Below, in pieces: positions 1 through 6,571 of a DNA stretch of 6,571 bases. Below the pieces are notes generated by a model. It searched no databases and was not told the DNA's origin. It saw only the letters and a list, made by a program, of their open reading frames with translations. This DNA is from Candidatus Methanomethylophilaceae archaeon. Its GTDB lineage: Archaea > Thermoplasmatota > Thermoplasmata > Methanomassiliicoccales > Methanomethylophilaceae. The position numbers and the translations under genes are program-made. Position 1 is the first letter of the stretch; each line of letters opens with the position of its first letter. The DNA lies in NCBI GenBank assembly GCA_017475875.1, contig JAFVET010000067.1, positions 1 to 6,571 of the forward strand. Reading direction: 5' to 3'.

Positions 1-890
1 GTACCGGTCTTGTCCATGCAGAGGGTGTCGACGTGGCTTATCGATTCCACGGAACTGGACACCTGGAGCAGGACCCCCGTGTCGGCCATGCGGACAGCCG
101 ACAGCATGTACGTCAGCGTTATGAGCAGGAACATCGCGATTGGAATCACGTCTAGACAGAGGACGAACACCTCCAACATGTCGGTGATTCCGAGCGACCT
201 GAACAGGATGCTGATCAGCGAGAGGACGATGAGAACGCCGGCGGTGACCATGAGGACCTTGGTGATCGAGGCGGTCTCCATCTGGATGGGCGTCTTCTTG
301 CGGCTCATGGTCTTTGCTTCGGCCACGATGCGGTTGGCGTAGGCGTCTGAACCGAAGGCGGTGATGCGGTAATATCCCGATCCAGCGACGCAGACCGTAC
401 CGGACAGGATCTGCTCCCCTTCCTTCCGCCTGACCGTCGAGGACTCTCCCGTGAGCACGGACTCGTCCAACTCGAGGGAATCGGCTTCCAACAGCACGCC
501 GTCGGCCAGTGCCTGGTCGCCCGACCTCAGGAGGACTATGTCGCCCAACACGATCTCGGCCTGGTCCACCTCGACCGGGACGGAATCACGGACGACCGTG
601 ACCTTGGGTCTGGTCAGAAGGGTGATCCGGTCCAACCTGCGTTTGGCCCTTACCTCCTGTACCGTGGAAACCAGGACGTTGAACAGTATCAGTCCCGAAG
701 CCGAAAGCGCGCTGACCAATTCCCCGAAGAGCAACAGGAGCAACCCGAGGACGAACATCATGATGTTCAGCGGTGTGACGACGTTGCGTATCAGGATCTC
801 CGAATAGGTGGTGTTGGAGACCACCTTCTCCGTGTTGCCTTTTCCTTCCGACCTTAGTCTGGAGACTTCCTCCGAGGACAGCCCTTCCAT
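1..890 (-). CDS. P-type cation-transporting ATPase, CtpE-like, N-terminal part (truncated by window edge)
   Basis: A membrane pump that couples ATP hydrolysis, through an aspartyl-phosphate intermediate, to ion movement across the cytoplasmic membrane. The reading frame is open from ATG at 890 to the window edge: 296 codons plus two bases. Visible parts in order: a short cytosolic N-terminus; M1 and M2 hydrophobic segments near residues 38-77; a basic QEVRAKRRLDR stretch at 78-88; the actuator domain with LTGES at 146-150 (dephosphorylation Glu149); M3 near 211-230; M4 near 240-266; and MDKTG at 292-296, where Asp293 is the phosphorylated residue. The nucleotide-binding and C-terminal membrane domains lie outside the window. 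The N-terminal EGKxN motif, the end of M2 and the actuator sequence resemble the CtpE group of P-type ATPases, as I recall them. M4 reads IPIAM (249-253) where that group has VPEGL, so the transported ion is uncertain. No Shine-Dalgarno precedes the ATG, while a TATA-like box lies about 31 nt upstream, so a leaderless or nearly leaderless start is likely. Confidence 0.9.
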   Translation of the reverse strand, partial: MEGLSSEEVSRLRSEGKGNTEKVVSNTTYSEILIRNVVTPLNIMMFVLGLLLLLFGELVSALSASGLILFNVLVSTVQEVRAKRRLDRITLLTRPKVTVVRDSVPVEVDQAEIVLGDIVLLRSGDQALADGVLLEADSLELDESVLTGESSTVRRKEGEQILSGTVCVAGSGYYRITAFGSDAYANRIVAEAKTMSRKKTPIQMETASITKVLMVTAGVLIVLSLISILFRSLGITDMLEVFVLCLDVIPIAMFLLITLTYMLSAVRMADTGVLLQVSSSVESISHVDTLCMDKTG

Positions 891-912
891 GGGTGTCGGA
901 TGGTTTTCTTTT

Positions 913-3822
913 TTATCTATTTATGGAGACGGATGTCGGAACTATCCCCCATTCGGCCATCTTCAACGCCCTCTGGACTATGGCCTCCAGCGGCATAGGG
1001 TCGAACTCGACCGTGACCCCCCTCGACACGTAGTCGATGAAACACCTGACCGGTTTTCCGTAAAAGCCGGAGGCAGAATGCGCATAGACCGAAAGCTGCA
1101 GCCGATACTCGTCCTCGAAACGGTCCGTCGAATCGGTCTTGTAATCGTGGACCTCCATCGAATCACCGCAGTCGAGGAGGAGGTCTATCCTCCCGCGCAG
1201 GATCATCCCTGCATCCGGAAGCGGAAGGATGCAGTCGACCTCGGGCATCACGTTCACGCTCACCGCCTCGGCCCTTTCGAGTATCTTACCGATCTCGACG
1301 TGCTCGGGCAGCTCGTTCTCAGGAGGGATTCCACGGCACATGTTGTAGGCGTCGTCGTGGATCTTCGTACCGAACTCCTTCCCGCGGCCCCCGACTTCGT
1401 CCGAGTCCGACATCTCGTTCGTCGCCTCGATGGAGTCGAACAGCATTATCCCGTGTACCGGGACCTTCGGGACGCGGTGCCTGTACTCCCCGACGTCGGG
1501 ACGCGGCACCGTGGTGCCCGATGAGCCGAGAGCACCGCCGTCGGCGGGAGGGATGCTGGTGTAACCTTCCCTCGAAAGACCGATCATGAACACGGACGGG
1601 TCGCTCGCTATGAGGGTGATGTACTGCTTGGCCCTCGAAAGGGCGACGAACATCAGCCTCCTCTGTTCGGGGTAGGGGTCGGTGCGGACCTTGGTCACGA
1701 TGGCGGTCTGCCACGAAGGCACCAGCATCTCCAGGTCCCCGCTGCGTTCCACCGAGACGGTGCTGCGAACACCCCAGAGCTCCCCTATCCTGATGCTTCC
1801 CTTGACCCTGGTCGTCCCGGGCATGACCCTGTTGTCGAGAAACGGCACTATCACGATCGGGAACTCGAGCCCTTTGGACTTGTGCATGGTCATTATCGTC
1901 ACGGCGTTGCCGGTTATGACGTGGTCGACCTCGTACGTCACGTTGTCCATGATGTCCTGCTCGACCTGGTTTATGAGGTCGGACAGTGTCATCAGCGAGT
2001 TGCGGTGGATCGTCGACAGCACGCTTACGATGGTCTCGGAGATGTCGTTGTCTATGGAGTAGAACGAGAATATGGTCGACAGCATGTCGGTGATGCGGCG
2101 TTTCCTCGACAGGACCTTGGACCTCTGCTCCATGACGTTCGCAGGCAGCCTCTGTTCCCTCATCGAGCGTATTGAGTCCATGCTGTAACCCATGTCTAGC
2201 AGGATCGGAACGTACCCTTTGGGATCGGTCGGGTCGTTGGCGAAGCGCATCCACGCCAGGGCCAGCTTGCCCTCCCTGGTGGCCATGACCTCCACGTCAC
2301 CGAAGTAGTGCGCCGGGATGCCCGCCTCGGTGAGCGCCCGGAGTATGTCGCGGCACTGGCGCGTCTTGTAGGAGATGACCGCGATGTCGCTCAGCGCCAC
2401 CGCCCTCTTGCCTCCTTTGCCGACTATGCAGTACCTTCCGGGGCTGACGTAGTCCCTCACCGCGTCCACGATCGCACGCAGCTCCGAATCGCGGTCGGGA
2501 ACCGTAACGGAACGGATGTCCGTGTTCTCGTTGAGATTATCGTCGGTGGAGACGATCTCGGTGACGTCCCGGGCGATTGCCATGACCTCTTCCGGCTCGA
2601 GTCCCAGGTAAAGGGTGCTAAACGACCTGTCGATCACCGCCTGAGACGACCTGTAGTTCTCCTTCAAAGGGTTCCTCGTCACGTTCCCGATCGGGAAACG
2701 CACGCGGTCGTCGGTCTCGTTGAGGAAACCGTGGAGACATCTGAGCCTCTCCTCGAAGCGGGTTATGTTCTCGATCGATACGAACCTGAAGGCGTAGATC
2801 CCCTGCTTCCAATCGCCGACGGCGCACAGGTTCGGGCCGGACATGACCATCATCGTTATCATCAGCTGCATGACGTTCGTGTCCTGGAACTCGTCGACCA
2901 TCACGTAACGGAAGGAGAAATGCTCCCTCGCATCGGGGTACCTGTACAGCACCAGATAGGCGAACATGCTGACCAGACCGTAGGTCAGACGGTTGTCCTT
3001 CACGCAGGAGCGGATGAACGACCAGTACACATCGTGGAGCGCCTTGAACAGCGCCTTCCTGTCCTGGTGCACCGCCTCGTGTATGGCCTCCTCGCCCACC
3101 TTCTTGCCGGAAGTCAGGTCGCGTGTCATCCCGTTTACCTTCTTCATGGCCTTGCGCAGCTCCGTCTGGGATGAGCCGTCCCCGGCGTCCATCTCCAGGA
3201 GCTTCGATTCGAGGGCGTCCGGATCCCCCTGGATAACCTTCTTCCAATCGTATCCGAACCAACCCTCCTTCCTCGGAACGACGCCCTGCGACATCAGCGA
3301 CTGTATCACGGACAGCAACCCTGACGGGTCCTTGTAGAACACCGGGGCCCAATCGGGGTAGTCGGACCAGTGGTCCTGCAAGTACGCGTCCAGGAACCTG
3401 ACGAAATAGGCGAGGATGTCGGTCTCGTGCTCCATGAGTGAGGCGGCCCTCGTCAGTTTCAGATCGATGCCCAACGTCCCCGGGGCGAGGTCGCAGTAAT
3501 CCATCAGGATGCGGTAGCAGAACGAGTCGAACGTCATGGCCATGACCTTGTCGGCCGACCTGAGGATCTCCTCGGCTTCCGAAGGCCTGGCCTCCGCCTC
3601 GGACATGAGCCTGGCGCGTATGCGCTCCTCCATCTCGGCGGCGGCGTTACGGGTGAACGTCATCATCAGTATGTCCGACGGCGTCGTGTCGGGACGGTTA
3701 AGGATGTTGACGTAACGCGAAACAAGGGTGTGCGTCTTCCCGGTACCCGGTCCTGCGTCCACCACCATGAGACCCTCGGTGGTCTCCGCTATGGCCTTCT
3801 GCGAGGGGTTCAGCTCACTCAT
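913..3822 (-). CDS. AddA-like UvrD/RecB-family helicase-nuclease
   Basis: ATP-dependent superfamily 1A DNA helicase fused to a RecB-type nuclease, expected to unwind and cut double-strand DNA ends for recombinational repair together with the AddB-like protein encoded just upstream. All helicase motifs are readable: Q motif LNPSQ at 4-8; Walker A GPGTGKT at 24-30; Ia TFTRNAAAEM at 55-64; Walker B DEFQD at 310-314; motif III VGDWKQGIYAFR at 335-346; motif IV LKENYRS at 386-392; motif V TMHKSKGLEF at 645-654; motif VI RRLMFVALSRAK at 721-732. The C-terminal PD-(D/E)XK nuclease begins near residue 815 and keeps His822, GRID with Asp880, DYK with Asp893 and Lys895, then Gln909 and Tyr913, so both activities should be intact. 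No iron-sulfur cysteine set is seen. At 969 residues it is shorter than bacterial AddA (about 1,200) but complete. The start overlaps the upstream gene by 8 bp and has a strong Shine-Dalgarno, indicating a coupled operon. The gene symbol is left blank because orthology to bacterial addA is not proven; a UvrD/RecB paralogue is the alternative. Confidence 0.93.
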   Translation of the reverse strand: MSELNPSQKAIAETTEGLMVVDAGPGTGKTHTLVSRYVNILNRPDTTPSDILMMTFTRNAAAEMEERIRARLMSEAEARPSEAEEILRSADKVMAMTFDSFCYRILMDYCDLAPGTLGIDLKLTRAASLMEHETDILAYFVRFLDAYLQDHWSDYPDWAPVFYKDPSGLLSVIQSLMSQGVVPRKEGWFGYDWKKVIQGDPDALESKLLEMDAGDGSSQTELRKAMKKVNGMTRDLTSGKKVGEEAIHEAVHQDRKALFKALHDVYWSFIRSCVKDNRLTYGLVSMFAYLVLYRYPDAREHFSFRYVMVDEFQDTNVMQLMITMMVMSGPNLCAVGDWKQGIYAFRFVSIENITRFEERLRCLHGFLNETDDRVRFPIGNVTRNPLKENYRSSQAVIDRSFSTLYLGLEPEEVMAIARDVTEIVSTDDNLNENTDIRSVTVPDRDSELRAIVDAVRDYVSPGRYCIVGKGGKRAVALSDIAVISYKTRQCRDILRALTEAGIPAHYFGDVEVMATREGKLALAWMRFANDPTDPKGYVPILLDMGYSMDSIRSMREQRLPANVMEQRSKVLSRKRRITDMLSTIFSFYSIDNDISETIVSVLSTIHRNSLMTLSDLINQVEQDIMDNVTYEVDHVITGNAVTIMTMHKSKGLEFPIVIVPFLDNRVMPGTTRVKGSIRIGELWGVRSTVSVERSGDLEMLVPSWQTAIVTKVRTDPYPEQRRLMFVALSRAKQYITLIASDPSVFMIGLSREGYTSIPPADGGALGSSGTTVPRPDVGEYRHRVPKVPVHGIMLFDSIEATNEMSDSDEVGGRGKEFGTKIHDDAYNMCRGIPPENELPEHVEIGKILERAEAVSVNVMPEVDCILPLPDAGMILRGRIDLLLDCGDSMEVHDYKTDSTDRFEDEYRLQLSVYAHSASGFYGKPVRCFIDYVSRGVTVEFDPMPLEAIVQRALKMAEWGIVPTSVSINR
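917..925 (-). promoter_or_regulatory. Candidate TATA box of the P-type ATPase gene
   Basis: On the minus strand this reads CATAAATAG, followed directly by an A-rich stretch (ATAAAAAAGAAAA). Its centre is about 31 nt before the ATPase ATG at 890; a second AT-rich possibility, AGATAAAA at 911-918, is centred about 25 nt before it. Archaeal transcription starts roughly 25-27 nt downstream of the TATA centre, so either choice puts the start within a few bases of the ATG. There is no Shine-Dalgarno between box and ATG. The box overlaps the last codons and the stop codon of the upstream helicase gene. Confidence 0.5.
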
Positions 3823-6472
3823 CCTCCAACACCTCCCCTCCGGTCACGGAATCGTTCATGCACAGCGTACGGTAGTCGCAGTTCCTGCAGTCCTTCCTGG
3901 GACGGACCGGGAACGAGGACGAGGCGAACGACTCGGCCTCCTTCTCCGCCGCGTCCACCTCCGCGAGGAACCGCTGCTCCGCGTCCCTCGGGATTATGAC
4001 CACGCCGTCCACGACCACCAGCCCCCCGACCACGCATTTCCCAGGGACCCTCAGACACGTGACGGCCTTGGCCTGGTTCGACTTGTTCTGGTTCATGCCG
4101 GCGGCAGATGTAAGATAGGTTATCATGGCGGGGTCGTTGGACCACCCCGTGACGTCGTCCGTCCCCACGGCCTCGATCGTAGCAAACAACAAATCCTCGC
4201 GTCCGCGGAAGGCGGCGCTCATGTGCTCCGAGATATGCACCCTGATGTCGGGGTCCGTCAGGAACAGCTCCCTGCCGAGGGGTTTGTCCGATAAGCGGAC
4301 GGTCCTCAGGTTGCGATTTATGTCGAACTGCCCCTCGGTCGACTCCATCTGGTTGTCCAACGTGTAGAGCTGGTGGAAGATCCTCCTGCTGTCCTCCCTC
4401 TCGTCGGACAGGGCGAGGTACATCAGGGGCTGGCATTCGTAGTACTGGTCGTCCCTCCCCATCTTCTCCGCAATCTCCTTCAGGGTGGCCGGGTTCCCGG
4501 TCTTGTAATCGGTGATCTGCCCGTCCGCGTAGAGGTCCATCTTCCCATGGATGGGATGGACGTTCGACGAGAACTCGTTCTCAGCCATGGATGACGAGTC
4601 GTCGAGTCCGAGCTGCTGCATCAGCCAGTTCCCGTTCGGGCGCTCGGACTGCTTCGTGTCAAGTACCGGACGCAGGTCCAACCCGTCGATGTAGCGCATC
4701 ACGTTGTGCAGCGAGCATCTGATCCTCCCGCGGTCGATGTTGTCTAGAGCCGGTGAGGATATCCCGGAATACCTCTTCGCCAGAACGTCCACGAAGTATT
4801 CCGTACCCTTCTCCCTTACGAGTTCCGGATAGCACAGGTACAGTTCCGCGAACTCGTGCGAGAGGTCACCGAACTCCGTGTACTCGTTCGAGGACGATCC
4901 GATCAGCCTGTAGAACATGAAACGGCGCGGGCATTCAACGTAGTTGTTGTACGTTGACTTGGAGAACCTTATCCCGTGCTGGGCGTCGAAGTCGAAGGTC
5001 CCCATCCTCTCGGGCATGGTCTCGGCCGATTCCGAGGCCCAGACCCCGGGTACGAGAGACTCGCCGACGGAGTCGAAGGTCCTCACATCGGTCCTCGATA
5101 TGCGCTTGAAGCTCTCGCAGGGCACGGGACGCTCCCCGTCCCTGAACGAGTTGACACAGTACACGCGCCTCTGTCCCTGCTGGAGGAGGATCTGCATCCT
5201 CAGGTCGTTGATATCGTACTCGTCCTCCACGTCCAGATAAGGCTTCCAGTTGAAGGCGGGGTTCCAGTCGCGCCCCAGGCCCATGAATATCACCACGGGA
5301 CGGTCGACGTAGGTGGAACGCATGCAGTCCGCGATCAGCACCCCCTTCTTCTCGAACTCCGGGATCTGCTCGCTATGGTGGAGTTCGTTCACGTTCTCCA
5401 CCGCGTACGATATCCTCATGACCAGCCTTGTGCCGACCTTCAGGTCCTGCATCCTCAGCTGCTCCAGGAGGAGGTTCACCTGAACCAGCTGCTGTCCCTT
5501 GAAGAGGATCTGCGCAACCTCCGAGAAGGTGTGCTTCATGACGTCCCTCATCAGTTGGGAGAGCTCCCACGATTCGTCGTTCATGTCCTCCCTGACCAGC
5601 TTCCCCAACAGGAAGGTCTCCCTGCCGGGTCTGAACCTCCCTCTGAACACCGTGAATATCTCCTTCACGTCGCGGACGCGGACTATGTCGTAGGTGACCG
5701 ACAGGCGGAGGAACTGTATGAAGTCGCGTATCGCCGTGATGTCCCTGACGTTGAGGGAGTTGATGAACGGAAGACCCTTCAGATAGAGGGCCGCACGGAC
5801 CGATTCCGCTATCGGAGATGATGAATTGAGGACGATCGCGTAGTCCTCCGGATTGGCCGGGTCTATCAGGTCGACCGCGTCGCGGGCCACCAACCTGTCG
5901 TTGCCGACCTCCCTTATCTCCCCTATGGAGAACTCACCGTCCGTGAACGGGTCTATCTCGTCGAAATCCTCGGGGAGCATGTTCTTGTCCAGGGAATCGA
6001 AGAAATCCAATCCGATGACCGCGACGCGGAGACCCTTGAACCCCTCGTACTCGTAACCCCTGAAGGTGTGCATCACCCTCTCCAACGTGGGGAGCGCGTC
6101 GAACGAATCGAACACCTGACGGGCGTTCTCCGTGTAGAGGTGCTTCCTCACCTCGTGAGTATACCTGCGGATCTCCCTTATGTTCTGGACCTCCCCGTGG
6201 ACGAAACGGAAGTCCAGCCCCGTCTCCTCACAGATGACGGTCACTATCTCCAGATCCCCGAGAAGACGCTGTTTCAGGAATCCGGCGGAGAGCTGCAGCG
6301 CCAGGTGTCTCGGTGTTATCGCATAGCGGCCGACGTACGGACGGTCCACCATACCGTTCAGGGCCGTCTCGAGGGGCGCGTCCACCGTCATGACGAGGTC
6401 GTAGTCGCGGACCTCCGCATACAGTTCCTCTATCGTCTTCGCCCTCCTCATCGGGACCGCGCGTTCGTCCAT
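3815..6472 (-). CDS. AddB-like PD-(D/E)XK nuclease with helicase-like scaffold and predicted 4Fe-4S cluster
   Basis: Predicted second subunit of an AddAB-type helicase-nuclease. The C-terminal nuclease is clear: His539 in GDLSHEF; GKMD with Asp646; TDYK with Asp655 and Lys657; CQPLMYLAL with Gln681 and Tyr685. Four cysteines, Cys514 (YVECPRRF) and Cys862/865/871 (DCRNCDYRTLC), bracket the nuclease exactly as the iron-sulfur latch does in AddB and related nucleases. The first ~460 residues look helicase-derived but inactive. There is no Walker A anywhere. Residues ~211-258 (IVLNSSSPIAESVRAAL onward) resemble the UvrD 2A region, and VIFMGLG at 394-400 with LLQQGQRRVYCV at 429-440 sits where motifs V-VI would be but lacks their catalytic residues. 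The N-terminal pattern resembles a nuclease family that I recall, from memory only, beside UvrD genes in haloarchaea. Length 885 against about 1,160 for Bacillus AddB. ATG at 6472 is chosen for its TATA box 25 nt upstream; Met8 is an alternative, and an ATG at 6480 is out of frame. Confidence 0.85.
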   Translation of the reverse strand: MDERAVPMRRAKTIEELYAEVRDYDLVMTVDAPLETALNGMVDRPYVGRYAITPRHLALQLSAGFLKQRLLGDLEIVTVICEETGLDFRFVHGEVQNIREIRRYTHEVRKHLYTENARQVFDSFDALPTLERVMHTFRGYEYEGFKGLRVAVIGLDFFDSLDKNMLPEDFDEIDPFTDGEFSIGEIREVGNDRLVARDAVDLIDPANPEDYAIVLNSSSPIAESVRAALYLKGLPFINSLNVRDITAIRDFIQFLRLSVTYDIVRVRDVKEIFTVFRGRFRPGRETFLLGKLVREDMNDESWELSQLMRDVMKHTFSEVAQILFKGQQLVQVNLLLEQLRMQDLKVGTRLVMRISYAVENVNELHHSEQIPEFEKKGVLIADCMRSTYVDRPVVIFMGLGRDWNPAFNWKPYLDVEDEYDINDLRMQILLQQGQRRVYCVNSFRDGERPVPCESFKRISRTDVRTFDSVGESLVPGVWASESAETMPERMGTFDFDAQHGIRFSKSTYNNYVECPRRFMFYRLIGSSSNEYTEFGDLSHEFAELYLCYPELVREKGTEYFVDVLAKRYSGISSPALDNIDRGRIRCSLHNVMRYIDGLDLRPVLDTKQSERPNGNWLMQQLGLDDSSSMAENEFSSNVHPIHGKMDLYADGQITDYKTGNPATLKEIAEKMGRDDQYYECQPLMYLALSDEREDSRRIFHQLYTLDNQMESTEGQFDINRNLRTVRLSDKPLGRELFLTDPDIRVHISEHMSAAFRGREDLLFATIEAVGTDDVTGWSNDPAMITYLTSAAGMNQNKSNQAKAVTCLRVPGKCVVGGLVVVDGVVIIPRDAEQRFLAEVDAAEKEAESFASSSFPVRPRKDCRNCDYRTLCMNDSVTGGEVLEDE
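3830..3836 (-). promoter_or_regulatory. Shine-Dalgarno sequence for the AddA-like gene
   Basis: The minus strand reads GGAGGTG, ending 7 nt before the ATG at 3822, which is ideal spacing. A second GGAGG (3823-3827) abuts the ATG directly and is too close to serve. The site lies inside the last codons of the AddB-like gene, upstream of its TGA at 3815-3817. This supports the chosen start and fits translational coupling. Confidence 0.75.
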
Positions 6473-6492
6473 GGACGCATATCCCCCTCGCC

Positions 6493-6500
6493 GTATATGA
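6493..6500 (-). promoter_or_regulatory. Candidate TATA box of the AddB-AddA operon
   Basis: The minus strand reads TCATATAC, centred about 25 nt upstream of the AddB-like ATG at 6472. With usual archaeal TATA-to-start spacing, transcription would begin at or next to the ATG, giving a leaderless mRNA. A G-rich stretch (GAGGGGG, 6483-6489) lies between box and ATG. It would be outside such a transcript and is spaced 10 nt from the ATG, so it is probably not a ribosome binding site. Confidence 0.5.
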
Positions 6501-6513
6501 ATGGAACCAGAGG

Positions 6514-6535
6514 GTCGTTGAACGGACCGAACGAC
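6514..6535. promoter_or_regulatory. 22-bp inverted repeat between divergent promoters, candidate operator
   Basis: Perfect 6-bp arms, GTCGTT at 6514-6519 and AACGAC at 6530-6535, are separated by a 10-bp spacer. The spacer contains CGGACCG (6523-6529), which is itself a palindrome around a central A. The element lies between the two outward-facing TATA-like boxes, and its right arm ends 1 nt before the plus-strand box, over the expected TFB recognition element. The position suits a repressor or activator acting on both promoters. A pair of 6-bp arms can also occur by chance. Confidence 0.35.
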
Positions 6536-6536
6536 A

Positions 6537-6546
6537 CTTATCTATG
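6537..6546 (+). promoter_or_regulatory. Candidate TATA box of a divergent plus-strand gene
   Basis: Reads CTTATCTATG on the plus strand, centred about 25 nt before an ATG at 6566. This is the same geometry as the opposing AddB-like promoter. No Shine-Dalgarno is seen between the box and that ATG, consistent with a leaderless transcript. Confidence 0.4.
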
Positions 6547-6565
6547 TGGAACGGGTTGCACGGGC

Positions 6566-6571
6566 ATGGAC
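6566..6571 (+). CDS. Probable start of a divergent gene (first two codons only)
   Basis: ATG GAC at the right edge of the window, positioned about 25 nt downstream of a TATA-like box. Only Met-Asp is visible, so nothing can be said of the product. The call rests on promoter geometry and on the lack of any other explanation for the plus-strand TATA-like box. A start slightly further right, or no gene at all, remains possible. Confidence 0.3.

Noticed and set aside
903..915. T-rich run on the plus strand as a terminator
   Set aside because: It would terminate plus-strand transcription, but no plus-strand gene lies upstream. On the coding (minus) strand it is A-rich and fits promoter sequence better.
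808..1524. Plus-strand open frame of 238 codons overlapping the ATPase start and the end of the helicase gene
   Set aside because: It is antisense to two well-supported genes, rich in Arg/His/Pro/Val as expected of a shadow frame in GC-rich DNA, and shows no recognisable motif.
1319..2254. Minus-strand open frame of 311 codons in another frame of the helicase gene
   Set aside because: The competing frame holds helicase motifs V and VI intact; this one is Arg/His/Gln-rich with no fold-like pattern.
2308..3174. Plus-strand open frame of 288 codons
   Set aside because: It lies wholly antisense to the helicase motif region; its composition is low-complexity Arg/Val/Asp/His and no domain is visible.
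4976..5821. Plus-strand open frame of 281 codons
   Set aside because: Antisense shadow of the AddB-like gene, with repetitive Leu/Glu/Val/His composition and no motif.
6451..6472. Met8 of the AddB-like protein as the true start
   Set aside because: The RRAKTIEELYAEV segment right after Met8 does look like the conserved beginning, but the TATA-like box spacing points to the ATG at 6472. Kept as an alternative only.
1..6571. CRISPR arrays, tRNA or rRNA genes, insertion sequences, attachment sites
   Set aside because: No spaced direct repeats, cloverleaf-like segments, transposase motifs or terminal repeats were seen by eye. The window is almost fully occupied by three long coding regions.

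Overview
The window is GC-rich and almost wholly coding. It looks archaeal. Three candidate promoters each carry a TATA-like box about 25-31 nt upstream of an ATG, and two of those ATGs clearly lack a Shine-Dalgarno sequence, as expected for leaderless archaeal transcripts. The one gene start inside an operon does have a strong Shine-Dalgarno sequence. The proteins keep ordinary lysine content and lack the strong acidic bias of haloarchaea. A non-halophilic euryarchaeon, for example a Thermoplasmatota / Methanomassiliicoccales-type organism, would fit. That placement is inference; no taxonomic marker gene is present.

Layout from right to left, because the main genes lie on the minus strand. 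At the far right edge (6566) a divergent plus-strand gene probably begins, with only two codons inside the window. A 93-bp intergenic region (6473-6565) holds two outward-facing TATA-like boxes with a 22-bp inverted repeat between them. From 6472 to 3815 (minus) lies an 885-residue AddB-like protein: a degenerate helicase-like body without Walker A, followed by a PD-(D/E)XK nuclease with four cysteines placed like the AddB iron-sulfur cluster. It overlaps by 8 bp with a 969-residue AddA-like protein (3822 to 913, minus), a complete UvrD/RecB-type superfamily 1 helicase with its own C-terminal RecB-type nuclease. After a 22-bp gap comes the N-terminal part of a P-type cation ATPase (890 to 1, minus), which runs off the left edge just after the phosphorylated DKTG motif.

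The two central genes look like a translationally coupled helicase-nuclease of the AddAB type. One subunit would supply ATP-driven unwinding plus one nuclease, and the other a non-motor scaffold plus a second, Fe-S-stabilised nuclease. The expected job is processing of double-strand DNA ends for recombinational repair, possibly with degradation of foreign linear DNA. Archaea usually assign end resection to HerA-NurA-Mre11-Rad50, so this pair is the most interesting item here. The ATPase has its own TATA-like sequence overlapping the stop codon of the helicase gene and is probably functionally unrelated. Its fourth transmembrane helix carries a proton-pump-like IPIAM motif in an otherwise CtpE-like protein.
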